DNA of 36,140 bases from Deltaproteobacteria bacterium (GTDB lineage: Bacteria > Bdellovibrionota > JACOXK01 > 2-02-FULL-40-11). The notes beneath the pieces are model-generated. The model ran no database searches and was not told the DNA's origin. It saw only the letters and a list, made by a program, of their open reading frames with translations. The DNA lies in NCBI GenBank assembly GCA_023248265.1, contig JAHFEZ010000006.1, forward strand, positions 1 through 36,140, in the 5' to 3' direction. Below, one piece after another: positions 1 to 8,370 of this stretch; position 1 is the stretch's first letter; the number at the start of each line of letters is the position of its first letter. The position numbers and the translations under genes were made by a program.

Positions 1-48
1 TAAAAGTGCAAGGGATATACCAACTTTTCTAAATTTTGAGCTCATCAT
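1..48 (-). CDS. Possible start of a secreted protein, cut by the left edge
   Basis: Two tandem in-frame ATG codons (start at 48 or 45) open a frame that continues to the window edge. The 16 visible residues (MMSSKFRKVGISLALL) look like the start of a Sec signal peptide: a basic segment followed by a hydrophobic run. A further in-frame ATG lies at 66. No convincing Shine-Dalgarno sequence precedes any of the three. It is co-oriented with the YD-repeat gene that ends at 150, so it may be the next gene of the same transcript. Function cannot be inferred from so little sequence. Confidence 0.35.
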   Translation of the reverse strand, partial: MMSSKFRKVGISLALL

Positions 49-149
49 TTTTATTAACAAAGTCATGGGGTTATTTAGTTCTCATCTAATTTTAATCTTT
101 GTTTCTGAGTCATCTTTTTAATCACTCGACTACTTTTTAAACACTTCAC

Positions 150-1847
150 TTAAATATTTAAACTGACACCTGCGGGCCGAATAATATCAAGAAGGCTCTG
201 GAATGCAGCTGTTACATCCACGGCAATTTGTCTGCCTGCAGTGCTTTTAACATTGGTGATTTCACCTCCAGCATTGTAGCTTACGACAATGGAACCTGTC
301 CCCTCTAAGGATATTTTAGTTGGTTTTCCCAGTTCGTTGTAGTCGAAAAATATTTTCCTGCCTCCTTGATCCTGGAGCTGCTTAATGCGCCCTTTGGTGT
401 CGTAAAAAAGCTGAACCGAGATATTTTTTGTCTTGTTAAATGCATAGGAGAGGTTTCCATTGGCATCGTACCTAAATTCTGTGGTATTTGTGGTGTCTGC
501 TGCAGGTTGTTTTAAGTTGGGATTGGCTTGAACTACTTTTGATACTTTATTGAACGTATTTTCATAGGAGAGTTCAACTTTTTCTCCGGAAGGAGAAACT
601 TTGTTTTTGAGCAGTCCGTTGGCATAATATTCAAATTTTGTCACTTTTCCATCTTGAGCAATGGATATTGGTTTTCCACAACATGCATTGTAAGCTGTTT
701 CTGTGCGTACGCCATCTAAGACGGTTACAATTTTTGAGGTATAAGATGTCCCATTTTCGCGTTCCCCAAATTCATATTCATATTTATCGACGGTTGTAAC
801 TTGAGTGGGTTTTTTACCGACTTCTTTTGTAACTAAGACATTAAAATATTTATCCGGAGCGCCTTTTGTATCGTATTGATACGTCGAAAGAATATCTTCA
901 GGCCCTTCGTGATACGTAATGCGGTCTTCGGTGTCATACTTCATGACTTCTTTTTGACTAGAGGCGTTATAGGCAATCTCTGTCATGTGGTGTGTAGGCA
1001 TATATTGGTAAGTAAAATCATACCCCCTGGCATTTTTGGCATAAATTAAATTTTCTTCTTTGTCATACTTGTAAGAACATTTTGTTCCCAAGGGACTGGT
1101 CACAGATTCTATGAACCCTTTGGCTGTATAGGAAAAAGTAATTTGTCTTCCGCTGAGATCAGAGACCTTGGCCAAGCGACCGTTGGTGTCATAGTCAAGA
1201 TTTAAAAAGTTTTTATTGGGGTCTTCTTTTCGAATGAGGAGCCCTTGTTCACTAAAGAATTCTTTTTTTCCATCCGCAAAAGTTCTTAGCCACTGAGATG
1301 TGCCCGCCTTAGACTTTATTTTTTCAAGTGTTTCTGGCCCTCGGTCATTTGCATAGAGCTTGATTCCCATCGCAATGGGTTTGGTAACTTTATATTCCAA
1401 GGCAAGCTTGTGACGAAACTCCACATCGTTTTTTAAAGAGTCTTTGAGTGTTTCAGATTTTGAAGCTGGGGGAACTTTTTCGTAGATGGCATTAATAAAC
1501 TCCGCAACATTTTTTTGGCCATATTTTTCAGGGGTAAAGGTTGTTTCAAAGCCGCCTCCAAATTCTGTGATGGTTACTGTCCCTTCAGGGGTGACCTTAA
1601 AAAGGGTATCAAAGTTACTTCCCCATTTATGGCCAAACATTCCATAAAAGTTTGACTTGGAGTTAAAGGAGCGTTCCAGTTCGAGATTGTAGCCATGGCC
1701 TGGTACGGAAAAGTCTTTAAAATAGTGGTTGATGTTGCCATTTTGAACGTTGACCACTCCTTGGCTAAACACGTAACCTATTGAAATCACATAGATTATT
1801 ACTATATTTTTAAAGATTCTCATTAGGTTTTTCATTAGGTCTCTCAT
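150..1847 (-). CDS. Secreted YD/RHS-repeat protein at the 3' end of the Tad operon
   Basis: A 565-residue protein with an N-terminal signal peptide (hydrophobic run, residues ~10-29). A segment resembling the DUF6531 N-terminal domain of Rhs proteins follows (pattern NVQNGNINHYFKDFSVPGHG, then FGHKWGSNFD). After that come many YD-type repeats, for example YDTNGRL, YDKEENL and YDTKGRI. Start 1847 is chosen over the in-frame ATG at 1868 because AAGGGGG lies 6 nt upstream of it. It follows tadB by about 30 nt (9 nt for the longer start), so it is probably the last gene of the pilus operon. Known Rhs/YD proteins form large beta cages at the cell surface or carry toxins. This one is short, lacks the DPxGL-type core boundary, and ends shortly after its last repeats, so no toxin tip is visible. 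A pilus-associated surface or export role is inferred only from position. Confidence 0.8.
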   Translation of the reverse strand: MRDLMKNLMRIFKNIVIIYVISIGYVFSQGVVNVQNGNINHYFKDFSVPGHGYNLELERSFNSKSNFYGMFGHKWGSNFDTLFKVTPEGTVTITEFGGGFETTFTPEKYGQKNVAEFINAIYEKVPPASKSETLKDSLKNDVEFRHKLALEYKVTKPIAMGIKLYANDRGPETLEKIKSKAGTSQWLRTFADGKKEFFSEQGLLIRKEDPNKNFLNLDYDTNGRLAKVSDLSGRQITFSYTAKGFIESVTSPLGTKCSYKYDKEENLIYAKNARGYDFTYQYMPTHHMTEIAYNASSQKEVMKYDTEDRITYHEGPEDILSTYQYDTKGAPDKYFNVLVTKEVGKKPTQVTTVDKYEYEFGERENGTSYTSKIVTVLDGVRTETAYNACCGKPISIAQDGKVTKFEYYANGLLKNKVSPSGEKVELSYENTFNKVSKVVQANPNLKQPAADTTNTTEFRYDANGNLSYAFNKTKNISVQLFYDTKGRIKQLQDQGGRKIFFDYNELGKPTKISLEGTGSIVVSYNAGGEITNVKSTAGRQIAVDVTAAFQSLLDIIRPAGVSLNI

Positions 1848-1877
1848 TGGATTCCCCCTTGTTATCATTTTGTTCCT

Positions 1878-2738
1878 CTATATTCTTATCGTCACAATTT
1901 TTTTAATCATGAGTGCTCCCACTCCAATCAAAGTGAGCATAATAGCCAGAAGAATATAGCCAGGAAGTGTTGTAAATAAGGGCTGCATGTGGCTAGAATC
2001 GATAGAGTTAAGCACAATCATCAAAACAAAGGGGGCCATGGTTAAAATGCGTCCTTGCCATACCCCTTGAGCCGTAATGGCTGAAATTTTATTTTCTAAT
2101 TTTAGGCGTTCACGAATGGTATGCACAATGGTATCAAATGTTTCAGCCAAATTTCCCCCTGTTTCTCGAAGAACGATGACAGCGGTTACAAACATCTCGA
2201 CATCTTCTGTTTTCATTCGGGCTGCAAAATTTTGAAATGATTTTTCAACCGGTACTCCAATACGTTGTTCCGATAAAACAAGATTCATTTCTTGAGACAA
2301 AGGATCTGGCATTTCTTCAACCACGATTTGGAGGGTTTGCATAAGGCTGAGCCCTGATCTTAAAGAATTAGCCATGAGGGTAAGACCATCGACAAGTTGC
2401 ATGTTGAGTTTTCGTGTTCGGCTTTTCAAAAGAAATTCAATGAAAGGGCGGGGTAATTTAAATCCCACTCCGATTACACCCAGGGCAGAGATCAAACCCA
2501 AAAAAGTATTTCCCCAGAATGCTGAAAAAGCCAAGATTCCAAGAATAAATGGGCCCAACATTAAAATTCGAAATGCACGTTTGGGTGGGATGGGAATAAA
2601 CATGAGATCTAGTTGATTGGCCACCCAATCCGCATCTTTGACGGTGTGGCGTTCAATGGCTTCGTAAGATACAAGTGTCGCAAAGAAAACCAGAGCGCCG
2701 ATCAAAATAAGACCTGCCCATAAAAGCAAGGGGGTCAT
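1878..2738 (-). CDS. tadB: TadB-like inner-membrane platform protein (T2SSF domain)
   Basis: 286 residues, usual length for TadB. Hydrophobic segments lie near the N-terminus, around residues 57-90, and at the C-terminus (two segments, ~233-280). The central cytoplasmic T2SSF domain holds the conserved pattern of a stretch rich in SLRSGLSLMQ, then ETGGNLAE, then the TadB-type ITAQGVWQGRIL before the C-terminal helices. In Tad systems TadB and TadC form the inner-membrane platform that couples the TadA ATPase to pilin assembly. The start overlaps the TadZ-TadA stop by 4 nt (ATGA), so translation is probably coupled. Identification as TadB rather than TadC rests on the GRIL-type motif and on its place directly after tadA. 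Its usual partner tadC lies about 11 kb away at the other end of the locus. Confidence 0.9.
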   Translation of the reverse strand: MTPLLLWAGLILIGALVFFATLVSYEAIERHTVKDADWVANQLDLMFIPIPPKRAFRILMLGPFILGILAFSAFWGNTFLGLISALGVIGVGFKLPRPFIEFLLKSRTRKLNMQLVDGLTLMANSLRSGLSLMQTLQIVVEEMPDPLSQEMNLVLSEQRIGVPVEKSFQNFAARMKTEDVEMFVTAVIVLRETGGNLAETFDTIVHTIRERLKLENKISAITAQGVWQGRILTMAPFVLMIVLNSIDSSHMQPLFTTLPGYILLAIMLTLIGVGALMIKKIVTIRI

Positions 2739-4726
2739 GGGGTGTCCTCGGACTTGTCTGTTTTGCGTTTTATAAAAAATCCTTTAGGAATACGAAGCCC
2801 TTTTTTCTCAAGATCATGAATGAACTGGGGGACAGCTCCCGTAAATACAAACTCTCCTAAAACTTTGCCATGAGCATCGAGTCCTTTTTGTTTGAAGACA
2901 ACAATATCTTGCATGGTAATGACATCTTTTTCCATGCCTGTGACTTCGCTGATTTGAACTACTTTTCTACTTCCATCGGAAAAACGAGAAATTTGAACGA
3001 TTAAATGAACGGCAGCCGCAATTTGTTCTCGGATGGCACGAGAAGGAAGATCCATGCCTGCCATCATGACCAGCGTCTCTAATCGTGAGAGACAATCTCT
3101 GGGGCTATTGGAGTGAACGGTGGTTAAAGAGCCATCATGCCCTGTGTTCATGGCTTGAAGCATATCCAAGGCGGCTCCGTCTCGACATTCTCCCACCACA
3201 ATGCGGTCAGGCCTCATCCGAAGGGTATTTCGGACCAAATCTCGAATTGTAATGGCGCCCGTACCTTCGATATTGGCGGGCCGGCTTTCTAATCGGCACC
3301 AATGAGGTTGGGTCAACTGTAACTCAGCAGAATCTTCAACCGTAATAATACGTTCTGTGGATGGAATAAAAGAGGAGAGCACATTTAAAAGCGTTGTTTT
3401 TCCAGTCCCTGTTCCACCGGAAACCACACAATTTTGTCGAGCTTCAATAGCTGCTCTTAAAAAATCTGCCATCTCATCTGTTACGGATCCAAACTTCATG
3501 AGGTCAGAAACAATATAAGGTTTTCTTGAAAACTTTCGGATGGTGATGGTCGGTCCTTGAATGGCCAAAGGAGGAATGATGGCGTGTACCCGAGAACCAT
3601 CGGGAAGACGCGCATCACAATACGGAGTTTTTTCATCAATCCGTCGGCCCAAGGGGGCCACAATTCTCTCGATAATTCCTATCAGTTGGCTATTGCTTGT
3701 AAAGGTCAAAGGTGAGAGTACAATTTTGCCATTTTTTTCAATATAAATTTGGTCTTTGCGATTTACCATGATCTCTGTGACCGTCGGATCTGCCAGAAGC
3801 ACTTCCAACGGGCCCAGCCCCAAGGCTTCATCTAAGATTTCTTTGATGAAAAGCTCAGTGATATTTCTATCTCCCATGTGAATATTTTCTTTTTCCATGA
3901 TGGTAGTGGCCGCTTGCTTTGTTTTTTCTCGCAGCAAAGCCATTTTTTTGGGATCACTGCCTGTTTCTGTATCTAGTTTTTTAAGATTAAGTTCAGAAGT
4001 AAGGAGTTTGAGTACTTTCATTTTAAGAAGCGTGCGCTGATCTTTAGGGGCTTCTTCTTGGGCAAAGCGGTTGTAGAGTTTGGGTTGCTGCTGAGCCTGA
4101 GCCGGCAGTGCACCTTCTGTGCCTGTGGCTTGGAGAGGAACGGCCGTATCTTCTGCAACGATTTGGCGCATTTTTTGAAGAGCGACGCCTTTTTCTAAAA
4201 TCTTTTTGGTGTGAATAATTTTAGCAAGCTGCATCATGTAGTGGGTGGCCATGCTTTTGGGATGGGTCGTAACAAATGCAATTTTAGTATGAGCCGATTC
4301 TGAAATAACAGGATCATCCACCAGGGCTCCTAAAATATTACAGTTTAATTGTTTTTGAACGAGCGAAGGATTAACTTTATGAGCATGGTAGCGATTTAAA
4401 ATAACGTAGACCAAATCTTTGGGTAGAAAAGCATAGATCGTTTCTAAAAGTTTTCGAGTTTCATTTAAAGAGGAAGTTTCGCATTCTGTTGGAATCAAAA
4501 CCACAGAGGCTTGGTTTAAGATTTTTTTTGTTTTCTCGGAAAGGTTGGGATGGCAGTCTGCAATGACAAGAGAGTAGTGTGGCAGAAGAGATTCTTGGAA
4601 TGCTTCTTCCGTTGTATAAAAAGAATTTTCTTTTTCAATCTGAAAGGCAGAGGTTAGGTTAAAAGCCAGGCTTGTCTTCCCACTGGAGGGAGTTCCTAAG
4701 ATGGCTATAACGAATGCAGACGTCAT
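2735..4726 (-). CDS. tadA: TadZ-TadA fusion: MinD-like domain joined to the CpaF/TadA pilus ATPase
   Basis: 663 residues in one frame. Residues ~1-190 resemble a MinD/CpaE (TadZ) ATPase. They show a P-loop GTPSSGKTS at 11-19, a DCHPN segment in the switch II position, an IPTECETSSLNET strand and an ILNRY segment. The P-loop lacks the MinD signature lysine of KGGxGK. A Q/A/P-rich linker (~200-225) leads into a full TadA/CpaF secretion ATPase. That part has Walker A GGTGTGKTT at 437-445, the Asp box around GECRDGAALD, and the His box around HDGSLTTVHSNSP. TadA powers Flp pilus assembly, and TadZ normally localises the machine to a pole as a separate protein. The fusion implies permanent 1:1 stoichiometry. 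The start overlaps the cpaC stop (TAATG) and the end overlaps the tadB start. Confidence 0.93.
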   Translation of the reverse strand: MTSAFVIAILGTPSSGKTSLAFNLTSAFQIEKENSFYTTEEAFQESLLPHYSLVIADCHPNLSEKTKKILNQASVVLIPTECETSSLNETRKLLETIYAFLPKDLVYVILNRYHAHKVNPSLVQKQLNCNILGALVDDPVISESAHTKIAFVTTHPKSMATHYMMQLAKIIHTKKILEKGVALQKMRQIVAEDTAVPLQATGTEGALPAQAQQQPKLYNRFAQEEAPKDQRTLLKMKVLKLLTSELNLKKLDTETGSDPKKMALLREKTKQAATTIMEKENIHMGDRNITELFIKEILDEALGLGPLEVLLADPTVTEIMVNRKDQIYIEKNGKIVLSPLTFTSNSQLIGIIERIVAPLGRRIDEKTPYCDARLPDGSRVHAIIPPLAIQGPTITIRKFSRKPYIVSDLMKFGSVTDEMADFLRAAIEARQNCVVSGGTGTGKTTLLNVLSSFIPSTERIITVEDSAELQLTQPHWCRLESRPANIEGTGAITIRDLVRNTLRMRPDRIVVGECRDGAALDMLQAMNTGHDGSLTTVHSNSPRDCLSRLETLVMMAGMDLPSRAIREQIAAAVHLIVQISRFSDGSRKVVQISEVTGMEKDVITMQDIVVFKQKGLDAHGKVLGEFVFTGAVPQFIHDLEKKGLRIPKGFFIKRKTDKSEDTP

Positions 4727-6252
4727 TATTTTACTCTAAACTTTCTTTTGAGCTCCTCGGATCCTTCGGAAGCAGATTTAATAACTTCAGGGGTAACGAA
4801 AACAACAAATTGGCTCTTATTGTTTTGAAAAGATTTGGAGCGATAGAGATTAAATAAAAAATTCTGAGTGGCCGTGCCTTCAGGAAGTTTATTGTAATTG
4901 GTGAGCATGTTATTGGTGACCAGTCCTCCGATGGCTGCACTTTCTCCAGATCCTACAATGAGGATCGTATTGATTTTGTTTTGTCCAATGGAAGGAACGC
5001 CTTGCTCGTTAAATCCCAAAACAGTTTTGAGTTGAAATTCAACATCCACCCGCATGGCATTCGATTCTTGAAGGGTGGTAGGTTTAATTTTCATGAGGAG
5101 TCCCACATCCACATATTGTGTGGCTTGTTGTGTCCCTCCTCCAGAGGAGAGAAAAACGCTAATAGGAATTTGAATGGCGTTATTTAAAGTTCCTTCTTCG
5201 TTGTCTTGAACAATAAGAGAGCTCGACTCTAACACACGCGCATGGCCATGGGTTGTTGCACTGTTGAGTTTGGGAATGAGGCTATCAAGAGTGCCTGTGA
5301 CTGTTGTTGTTAGCTTTCCACCTTTGAGCTCAATATTGGACGTGTCTCGTATTCCAGGGGTCCAGTTGAAAGAAAAGTTTTTGGCATAGTTTTTATTGAG
5401 TTCTACATAATGAATGACGATTCGAACCATTTTGGCAGGTTCTGCAGCAGGTTTGGGTTTGATGATGAGAAGATTGACCACAACCGGAGGGCCTCCTTCG
5501 GGGCGCTTAATGACACCTTCTTTTTCTCCCGCGGTAATAAAAATGTCGGGCACGTAGGTTTTTGCTGTTTCAATGGCTATGACTGCATTTCTGTCGGGGT
5601 CGGCATCCGGTCCCCGAGGAACTTCTCCTTCGACCAAGAATCTTTGATTGACAGCTCGAACGGTGACTTCTTTAAATCCCATTTTTTGGATATCCTCTTG
5701 AATTTTTCCAGCAATGATTTTTTGGGCCACAGGACTTAAGGTGGCAATAATACCCACTTCTTCTTTGGCATATTGATTTGTGACGGTGACGATGCGGTTT
5801 AAATCTGAAGGAAGCAGAATTTCTCCATCAATCAAGATTTTTCTTCCAAAAATTTTAATTCGAATGCCTTCAATTTCTCCTAACAAATCTTGGAGTTCTT
5901 TGGCAGTTTTGGCCAAATCACTCACAACAACGGTGAGCACATACCTTCGTTTTAAAACACCTGTTTGGTCATAGATATCTAAAGAGGTTTTTCCTGCCTT
6001 AAGGGGAACCAGGATCATTTTTCGAGCTTCACGATCAATTTGATATCGCAAAACCTGGGGATCTCCTAAAGCAATGTTTCCAGGAGCAAAGTCAAAATCA
6101 AAGGTCTCTGTGATCCCAGCTGTTAGGCGTGCTGAAACTGTTTTTTCAGCTTTGGCTTTTTCTTGCTGTGCAGAGGCAGCAATAGAAAAAAAAGCTCCTA
6201 AAAAAAGAAGTAAGATAGGAGAAAAGGCTCTTTTAGTAAACAGGTGTAACAT
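4726..6252 (-). CDS. cpaC: CpaC/RcpA-type outer-membrane secretin of the Tad pilus
   Basis: 508 residues with a clear signal peptide ending near AASA (residues ~1-28). The N-terminal region matches the pilus-formation N-domain: the GDPQVLRY segment, then a strand-rich region up to ~110. A BON-like segment lies around residues 190-210. The C-terminal half is a secretin domain with YVDVGLLMKIKPT and the conserved GGLVTNN stretch before the final strands. CpaC/RcpA forms the outer-membrane pore through which the Flp pilus leaves the cell. AGAGGA lies upstream of the ATG at 6252. The gene overlaps the end of cpaB by 20 nt and the start of the TadZ-TadA gene by 1 nt, so it sits inside a tight operon. 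Confidence 0.93.
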   Translation of the reverse strand: MLHLFTKRAFSPILLLFLGAFFSIAASAQQEKAKAEKTVSARLTAGITETFDFDFAPGNIALGDPQVLRYQIDREARKMILVPLKAGKTSLDIYDQTGVLKRRYVLTVVVSDLAKTAKELQDLLGEIEGIRIKIFGRKILIDGEILLPSDLNRIVTVTNQYAKEEVGIIATLSPVAQKIIAGKIQEDIQKMGFKEVTVRAVNQRFLVEGEVPRGPDADPDRNAVIAIETAKTYVPDIFITAGEKEGVIKRPEGGPPVVVNLLIIKPKPAAEPAKMVRIVIHYVELNKNYAKNFSFNWTPGIRDTSNIELKGGKLTTTVTGTLDSLIPKLNSATTHGHARVLESSSLIVQDNEEGTLNNAIQIPISVFLSSGGGTQQATQYVDVGLLMKIKPTTLQESNAMRVDVEFQLKTVLGFNEQGVPSIGQNKINTILIVGSGESAAIGGLVTNNMLTNYNKLPEGTATQNFLFNLYRSKSFQNNKSQFVVFVTPEVIKSASEGSEELKRKFRVK

Positions 6253-7090
6253 CGGTTCCTCTAAATTCTAGCCAACGAGGCTCTCGCCGAGTTTTAATTT
6301 CTTGTTGTCTGGCGCCTTTTGAACTTCTAGGTCCTAAAATTTTCTCAGAATCTGTGGTATAAAGTTTTTCGATAGAACGGTCGTCTGGATTTCTTAGAGC
6401 CAAAAAGATACTGCCTTCTCCTGCCGTTAACAAAAATACAATGCCCTGGGCTTCTTCTGGAGTTGTTTCGAGAGTGACCGTAGTATATTTGGCTTCTTTT
6501 CGTAAATCTCGTTTCACTTCTTTTCCAGAAATGGGATCTTTTGATATTTCAGTTGGAATCGAAGCAATGACATTTCGTCCTGTGGCAATGACCAAAACAT
6601 CTTGAAGCACGGTTTTGACTTCGCGTTGTTCCCGATCGCCTTGGCCATAGTCAATAGAAGAGAGCACATCCACACGATCTCCTGGACGAATCAGTCTTCC
6701 AGCTCCATGAATGTCTGTCGCAGGAACCGTGATGGCTCTTTTTCCTTTGCTAACCCGAGAAGAAAGTTTGCTTTGGGTTTCTTCAAAAAGAAGTTTATTT
6801 TGTAAAAGTTGTTCCCCTTTTTTAATAGGAACTGTTGTGATGAGCCCCAAGACATCTTTGCTGTCGCTATAGGTTCCTGGCTGAACGTAGGTTTGAGGAA
6901 CAGAATCAATGCGAACCATGGTTTCATCAAGGGTGGTGAGTTCATTGATATCTTGATTGGCAACAACGACTTTTTTGGGTGAGGCCATTTCTAAAATAGA
7001 AACTTTTTGTTGGCTCACGAAAGAATAGATGAGGACAACGGCCAAAACAGCCACTACGAGTGATATTAAAACAGCTCTTGGATTTCCCAT
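6233..7090 (-). CDS. cpaB: CpaB/RcpC-type Flp pilus assembly protein
   Basis: 285 residues from the start at 7090, chosen because GAGGGGG lies 8 nt upstream; a longer frame to 7132 would overlap the preceding gene more. One N-terminal membrane segment (~residues 6-25) is followed by a SAF-type domain (VVVANQDINELTTLDETMV, ~40-100) and the conserved GKRAITVPATDI segment. A putative pore-lining C-terminal part follows. CpaB/RcpC is a periplasmic or membrane-anchored partner of the secretin CpaC. It overlaps the upstream tadE stop at 7104 only if the long start is used; with the chosen start the gap is 13 nt. It overlaps cpaC by 20 nt downstream. Confidence 0.92.
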   Translation of the reverse strand: MGNPRAVLISLVVAVLAVVLIYSFVSQQKVSILEMASPKKVVVANQDINELTTLDETMVRIDSVPQTYVQPGTYSDSKDVLGLITTVPIKKGEQLLQNKLLFEETQSKLSSRVSKGKRAITVPATDIHGAGRLIRPGDRVDVLSSIDYGQGDREQREVKTVLQDVLVIATGRNVIASIPTEISKDPISGKEVKRDLRKEAKYTTVTLETTPEEAQGIVFLLTAGEGSIFLALRNPDDRSIEKLYTTDSEKILGPRSSKGARQQEIKTRREPRWLEFRGTDVTPVY

Positions 7091-7103
7091 ACGTGGTTCC
7101 CCC

Positions 7104-7439
7104 TCAACAGGTGTTATCTCGACAAATCCCAATTTTAATGGTCACAGATCCCGAAGGATTTTCTCCTTCCAATAAAGGAAGCCCTCGAGTTTGGATCGGT
7201 GAAGAGGGGAGGCTGATGACTTCTCGAGAAGGCATTCCACCCCACCCATTGGCTCTGTTATGGATTTGACGAAGAAGATGCATTCTTGCACTTTCTTGGG
7301 TTAGTTGAGCCTGGTAAATGGATTTAAAAATTTGAAAACTAAAAATCATGAGGAAAAAAAGAATGGGAAGTACAATTAAAAGCTCTACGATAGCTTGCCC
7401 CTGTGGGGCTTGTCCTTTTTGGGCTTGTTGTTTATTCAT
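7104..7439 (-). CDS. TadE-like minor pilin, second copy
   Basis: 111 residues. The N-terminus carries a prepilin-like site, G followed by QAIVEL, directly before a ~22-residue hydrophobic helix (LIVLPILFFLMIFSFQIF). This is the TadE/TadF layout: a class III-like leader followed by one membrane helix and a small periplasmic domain. The Glu at +5 is present; the usual Tyr/Phe at +6 is Leu. Two Cys residues close the protein and could form a disulfide. It overlaps the upstream TadE-like gene by 8 nt and precedes cpaB. TadE-type pseudopilins are processed by TadV and are needed for pilus assembly. Confidence 0.8.
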   Translation of the reverse strand: MNKQQAQKGQAPQGQAIVELLIVLPILFFLMIFSFQIFKSIYQAQLTQESARMHLLRQIHNRANGWGGMPSREVISLPSSPIQTRGLPLLEGENPSGSVTIKIGICRDNTC

Positions 7440-7875
7440 TATCTAAAACTCCTCCTCCTGCCAAAACATCTGCGGCCGAAGGCTCAGAAAGTACAGGAGA
7501 ACTACTTTTTAATTTTAAAAGTGCTTCAGATGCGGGGCCCCACAGAGGGATGTAGCTTAAGAGCTGGTAGCCTAAGCTAAATCTTTGAGTGCCTCCTTCA
7601 AAAACTACAAAGTTACTTCCCGCAGGTTGTGAAAAGTGAACCATGGGAAGGTGACTTGCCGTGGGTGTTCCTACCAGAGCTTCCATGTAGAGAGGGCCAC
7701 TGCCCGCTTGCACGGATTCTGCTCGTGCAGCCATAAATGTGGTGTAGTGGATGACGTTTGCAAAAACGTAGCTTAACGAAAGCTGCGTATGAGCCAAAAC
7801 AAGAAAAACCAAAAGGACAATCACAAATAAAAACTCTGTCAGGGTTTGTCCTTTGTTATTTTTCAGATTTTTCAT
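7432..7875 (-). CDS. TadE-like minor pilin, first copy
   Basis: 147 residues. Residues 8-15 (KGQTLTEF) form a prepilin-like cleavage site with Glu at +5 and an aromatic residue at +6. A single hydrophobic helix follows immediately (FVIVLLVFLVLAHTQLSL), and the remaining ~110 residues should be periplasmic. The start codon overlaps the stop of the preceding Flp-like gene (ATGA), and the 3' end overlaps the next TadE-like gene by 8 nt. The globular part has no motif I recognise. The family call rests on the leader, helix, size and operon position. Confidence 0.78.
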   Translation of the reverse strand: MKNLKNNKGQTLTEFLFVIVLLVFLVLAHTQLSLSYVFANVIHYTTFMAARAESVQAGSGPLYMEALVGTPTASHLPMVHFSQPAGSNFVVFEGGTQRFSLGYQLLSYIPLWGPASEALLKLKSSSPVLSEPSAADVLAGGGVLDNE

Positions 7876-8060
7876 TTAAATCCAATCCCTGTATTTAGGT
7901 TTTCTTCAATCACAACCCTTTTAAGTTCTGGCGCTCCTTTTCTAAACGCCCCGCGAATAAAGAGCCCCACTTTCAACATGACGAGCGCCACAAACGATAA
8001 GAGCAATAAGTACTCTACGACCGTTTGGCCGCGGCTTTTATGACAGCAAGAACCTTTCAT
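7872..8060 (-). CDS. Second Flp-like pilin or pseudopilin
   Basis: 62 residues from the ATG at 8060. The leader (MKGSCCHKSRG) is followed by QTVVEY and a hydrophobic helix, matching the Flp prepilin consensus G|xxxxE(Y/F). The chain continues past the helix for about 30 residues (RKGAPELKRVVIEEN...), slightly longer than the main Flp. It begins 28 nt after the flp stop. An upstream in-frame TTG at 8105 would overlap flp and add a Cys-rich leader; I prefer the ATG, although neither has a clear Shine-Dalgarno. It may be a minor pilin, or a second major pilin used under other conditions. Two adjacent Cys residues in the leader would be removed on processing. Confidence 0.75.
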   Translation of the reverse strand: MKGSCCHKSRGQTVVEYLLLLSFVALVMLKVGLFIRGAFRKGAPELKRVVIEENLNTGIGFK

Positions 8061-8088
8061 GAGACACAAAAAGCGGGCACAAAAAACG

Positions 8089-8265
8089 TTACTGCATTTG
8101 CCCAATGGCGCTACTAATTTTTTCTCCTACCGCCTGGACAATTTGATTAAATTTTCCCCTAAACACCGTAAAAAAGAGCACAATAATGGCAGCCACAAAG
8201 CCTAGCATCATCACATACTCCAGGGTGTTTTGCCCCTTACGGTTACGTAATAGTTTATGGAACAT
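8089..8265 (-). CDS. flp: Flp major pilin
   Basis: A 58-residue protein. It has a basic leader, MFHKLLRNRKG, the cleavage motif G|QNTLEY, and a hydrophobic helix (VMMLGFVAAIIVLFFTVF). A short C-terminal amphipathic tail ends in GQMQ. This matches the Flp family in length and consensus; TadV/CpaA would cleave after the Gly. AAGGGAGG lies 4 nt upstream of the ATG. A strong promoter and a ~100-nt leader precede it, unlike its tightly packed neighbours, consistent with high expression of the structural subunit. The prepilin peptidase itself is not in the window. Confidence 0.9.
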   Translation of the reverse strand: MFHKLLRNRKGQNTLEYVMMLGFVAAIIVLFFTVFRGKFNQIVQAVGEKISSAIGQMQ

Positions 8266-8370
8266 ATGTCCTCCCTTCCTTAAGGTCTTATCGGTTATTT
8301 TTCTGCAAAAATTAGGTCAAAAAGTGATACCAAAAAGTAACTAATGAACACCAACGTCCTTTATCTATAA
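8266..8370 (-). other. ~100-nt untranslated leader of flp
   Basis: This is the only sizeable gap inside the 14.7-kb pilus locus, where other neighbours overlap or lie within about 30 nt. It contains no ORF with a ribosome site. I see no strong hairpin or known riboswitch motif. Length alone suggests room for post-transcriptional control or mRNA stability elements for the major pilin. Confidence 0.4.

Noticed and set aside
150-1847. Polymorphic Rhs toxin
   Set aside because: No core-boundary DPxGL motif, no variable C-terminal nuclease or other toxin domain, and no immunity gene seen downstream within the window.
8061-8105. TTG start for the second Flp-like pilin
   Set aside because: It overlaps the flp end and adds an odd Cys-rich leader; the ATG at 8060 gives a normal short basic leader.
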